Shown piece by piece: positions 1 through 8,366 of a stretch of DNA of 50,345 bases. The stretch is from the NCBI GenBank assembly GCA_018265615.1, contig JABLYX010000036.1, positions 1 to 50,345 on the forward strand, given 5' to 3'. The notes beneath the pieces were generated by a model, which was not told the origin of the DNA, made no database searches, and saw only the letters and a list, made by a program, of their open reading frames with translations. Position numbers and translations under genes: made by a program. Positions within the stretch are counted from its first letter, which is position 1, and the number at the start of each line of letters is the position of its first letter. The stretch comes from Lentisphaeria bacterium. GTDB taxonomy: Bacteria > Verrucomicrobiota > Lentisphaeria > Victivallales > Victivallaceae.

Positions 1-85
1 TCAGCGCGGGCAGCAGCATTGAGGCGAGGACGGCGATGATCGCAATGACGACCAGGAGCTCGATCAATGTGAAGTTCCTTTTCAT
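1..85 (-). CDS. Prepilin-like protein, N-terminal fragment (cut by window edge)
   Basis: Only the first 28 codons lie in the window. They encode MKRN followed by FTLIELLVVIAIIAVLAS, the type IV pilin / type II secretion pseudopilin N-terminus: a short basic leader, a phenylalanine at mature position +1, glutamate at +5, then a hydrophobic helix. An AAAGGA ribosome site lies 7 nt before the ATG at 85. The residue before the predicted cleavage point is Asn rather than the usual Gly. Five complete paralogues follow in the window, plus one variant in which the motif is duplicated, so the missing part is probably a 200-270 residue H-X9-DG-type protein. It is divergent from the LacI-type regulator at 263, which may control it. 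Confidence 0.85.
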   Translation of the reverse strand, partial: MKRNFTLIELLVVIAIIAVLASMLLPAL

Positions 86-129
86 GATATCCTTTCATCC
101 GGTTGAAGGTGGCCGAGTTTCTGTCATTA

Positions 130-228
130 ATTATACCGGACCGGGAATGCAAAAGCAAGCGTTTTCCGGACGATCTGATGTTCCGGAATGTTCCAACGGT
201 TGACAATCGCGCCGCATTGAGCTACTTT
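130..228. promoter_or_regulatory. Divergent promoter region between prepilin-like gene and LacI regulator
   Basis: On the minus strand TTGCTT (153-158) and TATAAT (130-135) are 17 bp apart and face the pilin fragment. On the plus strand TTGACA (200-205) and TACTTT (223-228) are 17 bp apart and face the LacI gene. The palindrome TTCCGGAA at 181-188, followed by a further TTCC, sits between them and is a candidate operator. The promoters are read directly from sequence; the operator role is inferred. Confidence 0.55.
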
Positions 229-262
229 ACCTGCAAGGATACCGGAACAGAGGGAGGCTCCG

Positions 263-1225
263 ATGAAGGAAGTGACGATCCGCGACGTGGCAAAGCTGGC
301 GAATTGTTCGCATACCACCGTGTCGCGGGTGCTGAACGACGATCCCCGGGTTGAACGCGAAACCCGCGAACGGGTCATCGCCGCCCTGCGCGGCTCCGGC
401 TACCGGGCCGGCGGGAGCAGAGAGCCGCTGATTGCGCTTCTGATCTCCGCCACATGGATTCACGGTTATGTGAACTGCATGATCGCGTCGCTGCTGTGGG
501 AGCTCAAGCAGCGCGGGAACCGGGTCGAGCTCATCTATGCGGATGATATCGAGCTGTTGAATTCCCGCTCCGTCTCCGGTGCGGTCGCGGTGGCGCTGGA
601 TTCCGGCCTGAACGAGCGGTGGCGCGAATTGCCGGCGCTTCCGCTCGTGCGGCTGAATGCGCCGGGCGACCACTTCTCCGGAATCTGCAGCGTGAATTCC
701 GACGTCGCGTCCGGAATGCAGATGGCAGTCAGGCATCTGGCAGAGCATGGGCACCGGAAGATCCTTTTTCTCGGCGAAGTGCCTTATGCGCGCGAAATGC
801 AGATGGCGTCGCGCCGGTATGAGGGGTTCTGCCGTGCCATGAACAACATCGGCGAGTACGATCTCGGAGAACTGAGTTTTTTCCCGGAGGATCCGACGGA
901 TTATCCCGACATGCACACGCTGCTCGACCGCGGGATCACCGCCGCGATCTGCCCCGGCGAGCATCGCGGGCCGCGCGTCATGCAGCAGCTTTACCGCCAG
1001 AAAATACGGGTTCCGGAGGATCTGTCGATCATCGCGATGGAGGCTCCCCTGATTTCCGGCGAACAGATTCCGCCTCTGACGGTCATTGCCCAGAATTTCA
1101 ATCTGCTGGCCGCGCGCGCGGTCGAACTGCTTGACGGGCTGATTGCGCACCGGGCCGCTGTCGATATCACCGTGCCCTGTTCCCTTATCGTCCGTGAGAG
1201 TGTCCGGGATATGAAATTGCAATAG
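263..1225 (+). CDS. LacI/GalR-family transcriptional regulator
   Basis: A 320-residue protein with the LacI layout. Residues 1-50 form the DNA-binding helix-turn-helix and hinge (TIRDVAKLANCSHTTVSRVL), followed by a periplasmic-binding-protein-like sugar sensor. Length fits the family (about 330). A GGGAGG ribosome site precedes the ATG. The sensor half is rather divergent near its start, so the ligand cannot be named. It lies between a divergent prepilin-like gene and, downstream, a small secreted protein on the other strand and a PL8 polysaccharide lyase, so its likely targets are one or both of those secreted-protein genes. Family assignment is secure; targets are inferred. Confidence 0.93.
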   Translation: MKEVTIRDVAKLANCSHTTVSRVLNDDPRVERETRERVIAALRGSGYRAGGSREPLIALLISATWIHGYVNCMIASLLWELKQRGNRVELIYADDIELLNSRSVSGAVAVALDSGLNERWRELPALPLVRLNAPGDHFSGICSVNSDVASGMQMAVRHLAEHGHRKILFLGEVPYAREMQMASRRYEGFCRAMNNIGEYDLGELSFFPEDPTDYPDMHTLLDRGITAAICPGEHRGPRVMQQLYRQKIRVPEDLSIIAMEAPLISGEQIPPLTVIAQNFNLLAARAVELLDGLIAHRAAVDITVPCSLIVRESVRDMKLQ

Positions 1226-1254
1226 CGGCGGCACTCCGCACGGAGTGCCGCCGC
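1225..1254. terminator. Hairpin between convergent genes
   Basis: A perfect 14-bp inverted repeat (1225-1238 against 1241-1254) overlaps the last base of the LacI stop codon and lies just beyond the convergent small gene. It has no clear T tract on either side, so it may stop transcription only weakly or act as an RNA-stabilising hairpin. Confidence 0.5.
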
Positions 1255-1267
1255 CGGGATTGGTTCA

Positions 1268-1567
1268 TCACCGATCCCTGTACGGCCGCTCCACGATGAT
1301 TGTGCGCTCAATTACGACCGCGCGTTCAGGCCGCCGGTGCGCGAATCGCGGGTGGTGCGGACGGCATGGCTCCGGAGGCGGCGGCGGACACCAGACGCGC
1401 GGCGGAGGCGGCGGGCATGGGCGCGGGCTCAGAATCTGGGTGACTCCGCGTACGATGGCCCGCGTGATTTCGACCCCGTCGCCCGGCCCGCGGTCGCGTG
1501 CCTGAACGCACGTCGCCCCGGCGGCCAGAACGGCGGCCAGCAATACTGCTTTGAAAATTCTGCTCAT
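1268..1567 (-). CDS. Small secreted proline-rich protein, function unknown
   Basis: A 99-residue protein with a signal peptide (MSRIFKAVLLAAVLAAGATC then VQA/R). After a short linker come proline runs (PCPPPPPRVWCPPPPPEPC) with four cysteines in the mature part or close to it, then a basic segment rich in Arg, His and Pro ending ERTIIVERPYRDR. An AGGAG ribosome site 7 nt before the ATG supports the start. No enzyme motif is present; the composition suggests a cell-envelope or surface-associated structural peptide. The opposite frames also lack stop codons in places because of the GC bias, but only this frame has both a signal peptide and a ribosome site. I do not recognise a family. Confidence 0.6.
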   Translation of the reverse strand: MSRIFKAVLLAAVLAAGATCVQARDRGPGDGVEITRAIVRGVTQILSPRPCPPPPPRVWCPPPPPEPCRPHHPRFAHRRPERAVVIERTIIVERPYRDR

Positions 1568-1737
1568 GTTGCATTCTCCTGTTGGAAGGATCTTTCTGTG
1601 ATTCCGGACCGGTCCTGTCGATAATAACGTATGTTCGGAAATCCTTATTGTGTTGAATTTTGAAATATTTTATTTTTCCATTCCGGTTGCATCTGCCGCA
1701 TTCGCACACTATCTTAAAACGGAAAGGCAGGCAGGTG

Positions 1738-3693
1738 ATGAAATTTGCAGGAGTTGCGGCAATCATGATTTCTCTGATGAATCTGTATGCGGCCGATGCG
1801 GATCTCGGGAGGATCCGGGAGCAGGCGGCGGAATATTTTGCCCAGAACGGAACGGGAACGCTGAACCGGAAAATTCTCGAGTCGCAGCAGCCGGACGGCT
1901 CCTGGCGCGACGTCGATTACGGCAACCGGCAGCGCGGCCACTGGCCGCCGCGCAATCATCTGACCCGGGTTCAGCAGATCGCCTCGGGCTATCGCAGGCC
2001 GGGCAGCGTGTTTTGCGGACTGCCGGAGGCGCGCGACACGGTGATCCGCGGCCTCGAATACTGGGCGCTCCGCGACCCGACCAGCCCGAACTGGTGGCAC
2101 CAGAGCATCGGGACCCCGCAGTTGCTGTGCACGACTCTGCTGCTGCTGGGCGATGAGCTTCCGCCGGGGCTGCTCGATAAACTGACGCCGATCCTCGACC
2201 GCTCCAAACCCGGCATGACGGCGCAGAACCGCGTATGGCTGGCCGGAATCCATCTGCAGAAGGGAGTGCTTTACGGCAAGCCGGAGTGGGTGGAGGAGGG
2301 GGCCGGAGCGATCATGGAGGAGCTTCACCTCGCCCCGGAAAAAGCGGAGGGGATCCAGCCGGACTGGAGCTTTCACCAGCATGGCCCGCAGCTTCAGTTC
2401 GGCAACTACGGCCTCGCGTTCTTCAATGAGATGACGGAGTGGGCGACCGTGCTGCGCGGAACCCGGTTCGCGTTTCCGGAGGAGAAGATGCGGATTCTCG
2501 CGGACTATTTCGACAACGGGATCCGTTGGGTGCTTTTCAACCGCCAGATGGATTTCAGTGCCTGCGGGCGGCAGATCAATCCGGGGCAGCCGCAGGCGAA
2601 GTACCGTGCGGCGGTCGCAAATGCGAACCGGCTTGCCGCGGCGTACGGAAACGGCCGGAAGAAACTGGGCGAACGCGATTTCCGTTTTTCCGGCAGCCGT
2701 TTCTTTCCGGACAGCGATTTCTATGTGCAGCGCGGGCCGGAGTATTACTGGTCGGTGAAAATGGCTTCCCCGCGCACGGTGCCGAGCGAGACCGTGAATT
2801 CCGAAAACCTGCTCGGGCGGCTGGCCGGGCACGGCGCGACGCTCTTCATGAGCGGCAATGACGAGATGCGCGACATCGGCGGAATCTGGGACTGGAGAAA
2901 GATCCCGGGTGTGACGTCGGTGCAGAATGACTCTTCCCTCCTCTGCCGGAAACCGGGCCACTGGAATTTGCGCGACTGGGTCGGCGGCGTCTCCGACGGG
3001 GAGATCGGCTTCTGTGCGATGGATTTCGACAACGGCGAAGTCGCAGCGAAGAAGAGCTTCTTCTTTTTCGGGCCGGTGATGGCCGCCGTCGGCAGCCGTA
3101 TCCAAAGCGGACTCGACGCTCCCGTTCTGACCACGGTGGCCCAATTCCGCAGCGCGGGGGAAACTGTGGCGGATGAAAAAATGAACGAGTTCAGAAACGG
3201 TAATTTCGCCTACCGGCTGCTGAATGCCGACCGGGGCGCCCGGGCGGAGACGAAGGAGCACACAGGGAACTGGAAGCGCGTGACTGACGCGATGTCGGCC
3301 GCTCCGGTGAAAGGGGAGCTCTTCACGCTTGCGATCGATCACGGCGTTCGCCCGCAGGACGGCTCTTACGCCTATCTGGCCGCTTTCCGCGCGATCCCGG
3401 AGGCGGAAATCCGTCTGTTGGAGGCGAGCTCCGACGCGATTCATGCCGTCGCAGGCGGCGGCGCGGTCATGGCGGCTTTTTACGAACCCGGAACGGTTGT
3501 GCTGCCGGACGGGACGATGCTTGAGGCGAAGCAGCCCGCGCTCGTCATGATCCGGAACGGGGAGCTGCGTGCCGCCGATCCCGGCCGGAAGCGGAAGGTG
3601 TTCGACTTCGTGTACGGCGGAAAGAAGTACCGGGTTCGCACACCGCAGGGGCGCGAGGCGGGACGGAGCGTCTCCGTCCCGCTCGGGAAGTGA
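1738..3693 (+). CDS. Polysaccharide lyase family 8-like (chondroitin AC/hyaluronate lyase type), secreted
   Basis: A 651-residue secreted enzyme. The first 20 residues form a signal peptide ending NLYAADA. An alpha/alpha toroid domain follows and then a beta-rich C-terminal half. In PL8 lyases of the chondroitinase AC type the catalytic set is Asn, His, Tyr and Arg. Here Asn164 (TAQNRVW), His215 (WSFHQHGPQ), Tyr224 (FGNYG) and Arg278 (SACGRQI) sit 51, 9 and 54 residues apart, almost exactly the spacing I recall for the Pedobacter (Flavobacterium) enzyme (175, 225, 234, 288). It would cleave uronic-acid glycosaminoglycans by beta-elimination outside the cell. The ATG at 1738 is chosen over one at 1660 because the signal peptide begins there. 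No sulfatase or unsaturated glucuronyl hydrolase gene is in the window. Confidence 0.85.
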   Translation: MKFAGVAAIMISLMNLYAADADLGRIREQAAEYFAQNGTGTLNRKILESQQPDGSWRDVDYGNRQRGHWPPRNHLTRVQQIASGYRRPGSVFCGLPEARDTVIRGLEYWALRDPTSPNWWHQSIGTPQLLCTTLLLLGDELPPGLLDKLTPILDRSKPGMTAQNRVWLAGIHLQKGVLYGKPEWVEEGAGAIMEELHLAPEKAEGIQPDWSFHQHGPQLQFGNYGLAFFNEMTEWATVLRGTRFAFPEEKMRILADYFDNGIRWVLFNRQMDFSACGRQINPGQPQAKYRAAVANANRLAAAYGNGRKKLGERDFRFSGSRFFPDSDFYVQRGPEYYWSVKMASPRTVPSETVNSENLLGRLAGHGATLFMSGNDEMRDIGGIWDWRKIPGVTSVQNDSSLLCRKPGHWNLRDWVGGVSDGEIGFCAMDFDNGEVAAKKSFFFFGPVMAAVGSRIQSGLDAPVLTTVAQFRSAGETVADEKMNEFRNGNFAYRLLNADRGARAETKEHTGNWKRVTDAMSAAPVKGELFTLAIDHGVRPQDGSYAYLAAFRAIPEAEIRLLEASSDAIHAVAGGGAVMAAFYEPGTVVLPDGTMLEAKQPALVMIRNGELRAADPGRKRKVFDFVYGGKKYRVRTPQGREAGRSVSVPLGK

Positions 3694-4077
3694 TTACTGC
3701 CGGCGGCGCGGCTGTTCAAGGATCAGGGTCATGACCGGACGGGCCTCGCCTTTGTCGATGACCTTGAGCGCGCCTTTTTCATAGAGAAAGCTGTAGTAAA
3801 AGTTCCACTTCTTCCAGAGCTCGGTCTCCATGTCCGGCGTCAGGACGCCTTCGGGCGAGAGGGAGTAACCGCCCGCCCAGTCCCAGAACGCATACGGATC
3901 CGGATTCTCCTGCGGCGTCGTGATATGCAGGAAGATCAGGTCGTTGTTGACCAGCATGAAATCTTCCCGCCCGGTGGATGAATAACGCCCGTCCGGCAGG
4001 CGCGGAGACGAACAGCCCGCAGCGGCGATGAGAACGAACAATGCAAAACACGCAGTCAGAAAACGATTGAATTTCAT
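3694..4077 (-). CDS. Hypothetical lipoprotein
   Basis: A 127-residue predicted lipoprotein. MKFNRFLTACFALFVLIAAA is followed by the lipobox AAGC with Cys22, then a small soluble domain with no motif I recognise (GRYSSTGREDFMLV, FWDWAGGYSLSPEG). It seems to describe a small beta-type domain, possibly of lipocalin or META style, but this is a guess. The start at 4077 is preferred over an upstream in-frame ATG at 4104 because it has an AAGGG ribosome site and puts the signal peptide at the N-terminus. Its stop codon abuts that of the convergent PL8 lyase with no intervening base. Confidence 0.7.
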   Translation of the reverse strand: MKFNRFLTACFALFVLIAAAGCSSPRLPDGRYSSTGREDFMLVNNDLIFLHITTPQENPDPYAFWDWAGGYSLSPEGVLTPDMETELWKKWNFYYSFLYEKGALKVIDKGEARPVMTLILEQPRRRQ

Positions 4078-4193
4078 CCTGTAATCCCTTATCTGTTGGC
4101 TCATAATGACGGAAAATCCGTCCCCGCTAAAGTATCACTTTTTCGCCGAAAGTCAAGACGGCGCCGCAGATTTTTCGGGACTGGGATAAGATG

Positions 4194-4598
4194 TTACAGG
4201 ACACAGGCCGCCCCGGTTTTCTGGCAGCAGTCAGGGGTGTACTCGTGGAGTTCGATGCGGACGCCGTCGGGGTCGGTCAGCCAGGCCTGCCAGGCGTGAT
4301 CGGCGCCCATCTTCTTCTCGCCGGGCGCGTATCCCGCGCCGGAGATCCGGGCGTTGACGCTTTCGATCGAGTCGACCTCGAGACAGAGGTGGTCGATCGG
4401 GTTCACGCCGTTTTCCGCCGGTTCGCGGCGGAAAAATTCGAGATAGTTGCCGTTCCCGGCCTTCAGGTAGAAACCGACGACCTCGCCGTTGCGCACGAAG
4501 TCAAACGCTTTTTCCAACCCGAGCCCGCCGCAGTAGAAGCGGGCGGTTTCGGCAAGGTCGGTCACGCGGATGCAGATATGGGCGATTCCTTTGATCAT
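4194..4598 (-). CDS. Glyoxalase/VOC-superfamily protein
   Basis: A 134-residue protein of the vicinal oxygen chelate fold, starting MIKGIAHICIRVTDLAETA. The four metal-ligand positions typical of glyoxalase I are visible: His7 (IAHIC), a Glu in GNYLEFF, a His in IDHLCLEV and a Glu in VRIELHEY. It is therefore probably metal-dependent (lyase, dioxygenase or isomerase), with the substrate unknown. An AAGGA ribosome site 9 nt before the ATG sets the start; the longer frame upstream overlaps the AraC gene and is not used. It follows the PocR/AraC regulator on the same strand after a 74-bp gap, so the two may be co-transcribed. Confidence 0.85.
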   Translation of the reverse strand: MIKGIAHICIRVTDLAETARFYCGGLGLEKAFDFVRNGEVVGFYLKAGNGNYLEFFRREPAENGVNPIDHLCLEVDSIESVNARISGAGYAPGEKKMGADHAWQAWLTDPDGVRIELHEYTPDCCQKTGAACVL

Positions 4599-4672
4599 GG
4601 GGCGAATCCTTTTTTGTTGAAAATGGCTCTGATTGAAGAATACCACGCCGGCGGAAGAAATGCAAATCGGTT

Positions 4673-5533
4673 TCAGGCCGTATGCCTGCCGCGGCCGAAT
4701 TTTTTGCGGTACTGCAGCGGCGGCATGCCGAATTCGCGCCGGAACATCGCGGTGAAATAGCTCTGGTCCGCGAAGCCGCTCGCCTCGGCCACGCGTCCGA
4801 TCGGCCACTCCGCGGCGAGCAGGAACCGCCGCGCCCGGCGCAGCCGGAGCTTCAGCAGGTATTCGCCGAAGCCGATGCCGCACTCGGATTTGAAGAGGTG
4901 CAGCAGCCGGGAAGCGCTCATGAACACGTGCTCCGCGACCTGTGCGGCGGTCGGATTCTCGTGGGAGTGCCGCCGCAGGAACTCAAGCGCGTCGCAGATC
5001 CGCCTGTCGCGCGGGCGGAGCGGCGGCAGCCCGCCCGCTTCCGAATAGGCGCGGTGAACCGTGTCGCCGAAGACGGCGGGGATGAATCCAAAGCACTCCT
5101 CCGCCACGCTGTCCCGCAGGACGGGCAGTTGGCGGAAGAGCGGCTCCAGCTCGGAGTAGCGGCATTTTCCCTCTTCGGGCCGGAACGGGCCGAGCATGAC
5201 GGCGCCGGCGTATTCCGGCGCGCCCGGCGGCAGGGGGACGACCACCTCGACCGCCCCCGCGTGGCAGGTGCTCACGAATGGAGCGGTGTGCCGTGCGAGC
5301 CGTCCGGTGATCTCGCGGGTGTCATGGTAGATGCAGCGCGCTTCGCCGCAGCCGCCGTCGCACTCCTTCACGGCCGTGCAGAATGTACCGATATGCTGGC
5401 CGCAGCGGCGCGGCAGGTCCGGCTCCGGCACGAGATAGCCGGAGACCTTCCAGATACACCCGGTTCCGGCCAGGCCGGAAAAACCGTCAAGCTTCCGCCG
5501 CAGTTCCTGGAGGATTTCTTCGAATTCTGTCAT
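4673..5533 (-). CDS. AraC-family regulator with PocR-like sensory domain
   Basis: A 286-residue regulator. The N-terminal 170 residues resemble the PocR ligand-binding domain, with its cysteine cluster CTAVKECDGGCGEARC and the segments HTAPFVSTCHAGAVEVVVPL and YAGAVMLGPF. The C-terminal 100 residues form a double helix-turn-helix AraC domain ending RVAEASGFADQSYFTAMFRR then EFGMPPLQYRKKF. PocR domains are known from regulators of propanediol metabolism and are thought to bind small metabolites. It is divergent from the two FAD-dependent oxidoreductases, the most likely targets, with the glyoxalase-fold gene downstream. The ATG at 5533 is the only good start. Confidence 0.9.
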   Translation of the reverse strand: MTEFEEILQELRRKLDGFSGLAGTGCIWKVSGYLVPEPDLPRRCGQHIGTFCTAVKECDGGCGEARCIYHDTREITGRLARHTAPFVSTCHAGAVEVVVPLPPGAPEYAGAVMLGPFRPEEGKCRYSELEPLFRQLPVLRDSVAEECFGFIPAVFGDTVHRAYSEAGGLPPLRPRDRRICDALEFLRRHSHENPTAAQVAEHVFMSASRLLHLFKSECGIGFGEYLLKLRLRRARRFLLAAEWPIGRVAEASGFADQSYFTAMFRREFGMPPLQYRKKFGRGRHTA

Positions 5534-5575
5534 TAAAAACCTGTTATTCGGGTTCCGGCAGCTTTTTTCTCATAA

Positions 5576-5621
5576 AATATAGCACGAAAGCGATATAAAA
5601 ACCAGTTTGCCACGCTATATT
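5576..5621. promoter_or_regulatory. Divergent promoter with inverted repeat
   Basis: AATATAGC (5576-5583) and GCTATATT (5614-5621) form a perfect 8-bp inverted repeat between the AraC-type regulator and the FAD oxidoreductase operon. Each arm contains a TATATT that could be the -10 box of the outward-facing promoter; neither has a good -35 box, which would fit promoters needing an activator such as the AraC protein. The role is inferred. Confidence 0.4.
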
Positions 5622-5671
5622 GAATGAAAGAAAAACAACTTTCAACTGGATTGAATCGGGAGACTCGGAAA

Positions 5672-6973
5672 ATGATTCAGACGTTGGCGCTTCCCCTTCT
5701 GGCGGATTCGGAGATCGTGGTGGCCGGCGGCGGCCCTTCCGGTTTTGCGGCGGCGCTCGCCGCGGCGCGGAACGGCGGCAAGGTATTGCTGCTTGAGCAG
5801 ACGACCATGCTCGGGGGGCTCGGCACCGCGGGGCTCGTCCCGATGTTCGCACCGACTTCGGACGGGGAGCGCATGATTTACGGCGGCATCTTCGAGGAGA
5901 TCAACCTTGAGATGTGCCGCCGTATGGGAGTCGAGCCGTGGCGGGACCACTGGCAGGCGATCAACCCGGAGATCCTGAAGCGGCTGCTCGACGAGATGGC
6001 CGAAGCGGCCGGGATCCGTTTTGTTTTCGGCGCGAAGGTGTGCGAGGCCGAGGTGGAGGATGGACGGATCAGGGCTGTGCTCGTCGCGACCTCGATGGGG
6101 CTCAAGCGCGTCACGGGGCGCGTGTTCATCGACGGAACCGGCGATGCGCTGCTTGCGGCGCTGGCCGGGACCGGGTTTGAATTCGGCGACGGGAACGGCC
6201 GCACGATGAGCCCGACGCTTTGTACGCAGTTTTCGAACATCGACTTCCCGGCGGTGCATGCCGCCGGACGGGCGGGCGCGACGGACCGCGAAATCTGGAA
6301 GAAGATGACGGAGGCCGGGACGGCGCCGTTCAAGGAGTACCATTTCGTCTGCATGAAGCAGGTTGCGAAGGCGTCGGCTTCCGGCAACCTCGGCCACATT
6401 TACGGCATCGATACGCTCGATGAGTTCGAGCTGACCCGGGGCTATGTCGAAGGGCGGAAGATCGCGAAGATGCTCGAGGAGTTCTACCGAGGCCATGTGC
6501 CGGGGTTCCAGGGCGCGGAACTCCTCGCGACCGCGTCGCTGCTCGGTGTGCGCGAAACGCGCCGGATCCTCGGCGAATACCGCATGACGGTCGCGGATTA
6601 CGAGAACCGCGCCGTTTTCGACGACGAAATCGGCCGCTGCTGCTACCCGGTGGACATCCACTCCGGCAGCACCGATGCGGAGGAACAGAAAAAGGTCGAG
6701 CAGGTTCTGCACCGGACCCGGTTCAAGCACGGGGAGAGCTACGGCATTCCATACCGCGCGATGATTCCGCAGGGGCTGGCGAATCTGCTGGTTCCGGGGC
6801 GGGCGCTTTCCGCCGACCGGGCGATCCAGTCGAGCTTGCGGGTCATGCCGCCGTGCTTCGTCACGGGGCAGGCGGCGGGTGTCGCGGCGGTGCTGGCGAA
6901 GGCGGACTTCCGCGACGTCAATGTGACGGAAATGCGCTCCCGGCTCCGGGAGATGGGCGCTTACTTCAAATAA
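5672..6973 (+). CDS. FAD-dependent oxidoreductase (FAD_oxidored family), first of a tandem pair
   Basis: A 433-residue flavoprotein. The Rossmann dinucleotide motif VAGGGPSGFAAALAAARNGG lies near residue 17, followed by LLLEQTTMLGGLGTAG. The second FAD-contact region is near the C-terminus (SLRVMPPCFVTGQAAGVAA). This matches the group of FAD oxidoreductases often encoded near carbohydrate genes in PVC bacteria; the substrate is unknown and may be a sugar or polyol derivative. No signal peptide is seen, so it is probably cytoplasmic. The start at 5672 has a GGGAG ribosome site 9 nt upstream; an in-frame ATG at 5624 lacks one. The 432-residue paralogue follows 16 bp downstream, sharing a GVRE(S/T)RRILG motif and a YPVDIH motif. 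Confidence 0.88.
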   Translation: MIQTLALPLLADSEIVVAGGGPSGFAAALAAARNGGKVLLLEQTTMLGGLGTAGLVPMFAPTSDGERMIYGGIFEEINLEMCRRMGVEPWRDHWQAINPEILKRLLDEMAEAAGIRFVFGAKVCEAEVEDGRIRAVLVATSMGLKRVTGRVFIDGTGDALLAALAGTGFEFGDGNGRTMSPTLCTQFSNIDFPAVHAAGRAGATDREIWKKMTEAGTAPFKEYHFVCMKQVAKASASGNLGHIYGIDTLDEFELTRGYVEGRKIAKMLEEFYRGHVPGFQGAELLATASLLGVRETRRILGEYRMTVADYENRAVFDDEIGRCCYPVDIHSGSTDAEEQKKVEQVLHRTRFKHGESYGIPYRAMIPQGLANLLVPGRALSADRAIQSSLRVMPPCFVTGQAAGVAAVLAKADFRDVNVTEMRSRLREMGAYFK

Positions 6974-6989
6974 ATCAAGGGGAACGGAA

Positions 6990-8288
6990 ATGGAAACGGT
7001 CAGGTATGAGCAGAAGAGAGACGTTCCGGTCATTGCGGACGTGGATGTCCTCGTCGTCGGAATGGGGCCGGGCGGACTCTGCGCCGCGGTCACGGCTGCA
7101 CGGCAGGGGATGACGGTCGCGGCGGCCGAGCATTACGGCAGCCCCGGCGGCATGGCGAATGTCGGAGAGATCTCGCCGTTTATGCCGAATCACTGCGGCA
7201 GCGAACCGCTGGACCGGCCGCTCTACATCGAGTGGGTGAACCGGATGCGCGGTTATCTCGCCTCGCCGCCGCCGGCGACCGGGGTGAAACGCGGCGACGA
7301 CCGGAACATTCCGCGTTACTACGCGATGCTCGCGACGGAGGATATGCTGCTCGACGCGGGAGTGAAGCTCTTCTTTCATCATACATTTTTCGATGTGATA
7401 AAGGAAAGCGGCCGGATTTCCGCCGTGATTTTCACCGGCAAGTCGGGGCTTTCGGCGATCCGGGCGAAAATGGTGATCGATTCAACCGGGGACGGCGACG
7501 TCGCGGCTGTGGCCGGGTGCGACTATGAGTTCGGCAACGCCGACGGCTATTGCCAGCCGATGACGCTGTGCTTCAAGCTGTCGCACGTCGACAAATCCCG
7601 CACGCCGGACCGCGGCGCCATTTCCGCGCTTTACTGCAGGGCGAAGGAGGAGGGGAAGATCGACTGCCCGCGGGAGGATGTACTGTTTTTCGGGGACTTC
7701 GACGGGGACGTGGTTCACTTCAACACGACCCGGGTCATCAAGCACAATGCGACGGATGCGGGGGAACTCTCGGAGGCGGAGATCATTGCGCGGAAGCAGA
7801 TGCGCGAATACCTCGCGTTCCTGCGCGCTTCGGTCCCAGGTTACGAGCAGGCGGAGGTTCATTCGGTCGCCTCGCAGATCGGTGTACGCGAATCGCGCCG
7901 GATCCTCGGGCTCGAATATCTCACGATCGAGGCGTTCGAGCGCCGCGCGAGGTTCCGGGATGCGATTGCGCGGGTCAACTATCCGGTCGACATCCACAAC
8001 CCGAGCGGGACCGGAACCGACCTGCGCCATCTCGGGCCGGAGGAGTTCTATGAGATTCCGTACGGCTGTATCGTTCCCCCGTCGATCGGCAATCTGCTGA
8101 TCGGCTGCCGGGCGATTTCGGTGGATCACGCGCTGCACAGCAGCATGCGGGTCATGCCGCCGGTCTGCTCGATCGGACAGGCGGCGGGCATGGCCGCCGC
8201 GATGGCGGTCAGGTCCGGCTGCACCCCGGCGGAGCTTGAGGGGACGAAGGTCCGTGAGGCGCTGAAGGAGTTCGGCGCGAACCTCTGA
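6990..8288 (+). CDS. FAD-dependent oxidoreductase (FAD_oxidored family), second of a tandem pair
   Basis: A 432-residue paralogue of the preceding gene. The FAD motif is VVGMGPGGLCAAVTAARQGM near residue 22; later come FIDSTGDGD-type (VIDSTGDGDVAAVAGC), GVRESRRILG, NYPVDIHNPSG and the C-terminal SMRVMPPVCSIGQAAGMAA. An AAGGGGAACGGAA ribosome region precedes the ATG, 16 bp after the first gene ends, so the two form an operon behind the divergent PocR/AraC regulator. The pair could act as a heteromeric enzyme or on two related substrates. Reaction unknown. Confidence 0.88.
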   Translation: METVRYEQKRDVPVIADVDVLVVGMGPGGLCAAVTAARQGMTVAAAEHYGSPGGMANVGEISPFMPNHCGSEPLDRPLYIEWVNRMRGYLASPPPATGVKRGDDRNIPRYYAMLATEDMLLDAGVKLFFHHTFFDVIKESGRISAVIFTGKSGLSAIRAKMVIDSTGDGDVAAVAGCDYEFGNADGYCQPMTLCFKLSHVDKSRTPDRGAISALYCRAKEEGKIDCPREDVLFFGDFDGDVVHFNTTRVIKHNATDAGELSEAEIIARKQMREYLAFLRASVPGYEQAEVHSVASQIGVRESRRILGLEYLTIEAFERRARFRDAIARVNYPVDIHNPSGTGTDLRHLGPEEFYEIPYGCIVPPSIGNLLIGCRAISVDHALHSSMRVMPPVCSIGQAAGMAAAMAVRSGCTPAELEGTKVREALKEFGANL

Positions 8289-8316
8289 GCTTCCTGCCTG
8301 AATGCATATACGGAAA

Positions 8317-8346
8317 AAGCCCCTGCTTCGGCTGAAGCAGGGGCTT
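8317..8346 (-). terminator. Rho-independent terminator of the prepilin-like gene
   Basis: A perfect 13-bp stem (8317-8329 against 8334-8346) with loop GGCT. Read on the minus strand it is followed by TTTT, 20 bp after the stop codon of the prepilin-like gene. It may also stop read-through from the convergent FAD oxidoreductases. Confidence 0.85.
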
Positions 8347-8366
8347 GGGTTTCGCACGGGATCCGC

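Noticed and set aside
1714..3444. A 576-codon open frame on the minus strand
   Set aside because: Antisense to the PL8 lyase, whose catalytic residues and signal peptide settle the coding strand.
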